From assembly GCA_046758845.1 (NCBI GenBank), contig JBHIBA010000317.1:1-5357 (forward strand): DNA of 5,357 nucleotides, written 5' to 3'. Made by a program: the position numbers and the translations under genes. The DNA is from JBHIBA01 sp046758845. GTDB lineage: Bacteria > UBA8248 > JACPRG01 > G963555815. Shown piece after piece: positions 5,131 to 5,357 of this stretch. A model generated the notes under the pieces. It saw nothing but the letters and a program-made list of their open reading frames with translations. It did not search any database and was not told where the DNA came from. Every line of letters begins with the position of its first letter. Positions within the stretch are counted from its first letter, which is position 1.

Positions 5131-5357
5131 GGCCCAACCATGGAGCCGGTGAGGAAGCGAAGGACGGCCGGCGCGAGGATCATGATCATCATCGCGGGGA
5201 AGATAAAGAGGACGAGCGGGAAGGCGACCTTGACGGTGGTTTTGGCCGCGGCTTCCTCGGCCGCCTGCCGTCGAATCGTCCGGAGGGTCTCCGAGAAAAC
5301 CCGCAAGGATTGGCCGAAGCTGACTCCGTAGCGGTCCGCCTGGATCATCATGGCCGC
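5127..5357 (-). CDS. tadC: TadC/GspF-type pilus inner-membrane protein, C-terminal part
   Basis: Only the last 76 residues are in the window; the gene continues past the right edge. The fragment has the closing pattern of TadC-like type II secretion F-domain proteins: QADRYGVSFGQSLRVFSET, the charged RRQAAEEAAAKTTVK helix, then a strongly hydrophobic segment (FPLVLFIFPAMMIMILAPAVL) and a short tail. TadC is the inner-membrane platform partner of the Tad/Flp pilus assembly ATPase TadA. TadB shares the F domain, but the EEAAAKTTVKVAFPLVLFIFP pattern and the terminal position fit TadC better. Its TGA overlaps the start of the DUF192-methyltransferase gene (ATGA). The rest of a Tad operon is expected to the right but is not seen. 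Confidence 0.82.
   Translation of the reverse strand, partial: AAMMIQADRYGVSFGQSLRVFSETLRTIRRQAAEEAAAKTTVKVAFPLVLFIFPAMMIMILAPAVLRFLTGSMVGP

Noticed and set aside
4306..5152. Two long plus-strand frames of about 270 codons opposite the DUF192-methyltransferase gene
   Set aside because: Their translations are low-complexity, rich in R, G, P, S, Q and H, with no recognisable domain; the minus-strand product has two clear domains and a coupled start.

Overview
The window is GC-rich bacterial chromosome (roughly 60-65% GC by eye) with compact gene spacing, GTG and TTG starts, and many long antisense shadow frames. The genes are a DUF1848 protein, a cupin, a Gfo/Idh/MocA-like protein, a PPOX/F420-type flavoprotein-fold protein, a SprT-like metalloprotein, a DUF192-methyltransferase fusion and the end of a tadC-type gene. 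This mix suits an uncultured, free-living, GC-rich lineage, but nothing here fixes the phylum. No phage, transposon, CRISPR, tRNA or rRNA signature was seen.

Layout. (1) 1-182 is a non-coding leader with a perfect 9-bp GC hairpin at its left edge. (2) 183-1516 holds two plus-strand genes: a DUF1848 protein with a C-terminal radical-SAM-like cysteine cluster, then, 38 nt later, a small cupin starting at TTG behind a strong Shine-Dalgarno that can fold into a hairpin. (3) 1529-3833 is a convergent minus-strand unit read sprT-like -> PPOX/F420-type -> Gfo/Idh/MocA-like. The last two genes overlap by 4 nt, and a good sigma70-type promoter (TTGCCC-17-TATAAT) precedes sprT. (4) 3834-4152 is an intergenic spacer holding that promoter, a larger imperfect stem-loop and a G-tract. 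(5) 4153-5357 is a second minus-strand unit: the C-terminus of a TadC/GspF-type pilus inner-membrane protein overlapping by ATGA with a gene that fuses a DUF192 domain to a membrane-bound ICMT-like methyltransferase.

How the genes may work together. Region 5 is probably the tail of a Tad/Flp pilus operon, with the fusion protein translated by coupling to tadC. Region 3 groups a DNA-protein-crosslink-protease-like protein with two nucleotide/cofactor-fold proteins, one of which seems to have lost its catalytic residues; no shared pathway is evident. Region 2 pairs an uncharacterised Fe-S candidate with a cupin, possibly as an operon.

Most worth following up: the DUF192-methyltransferase fusion next to tadC; a sliding-clamp-like peptide (QLSLPG) in the basic tail of the SprT-like protein, echoing the PIP box of eukaryotic SPRTN; and the Gfo/Idh/MocA homologue lacking the glycine-rich loop, the EKP motif and the usual catalytic histidine.
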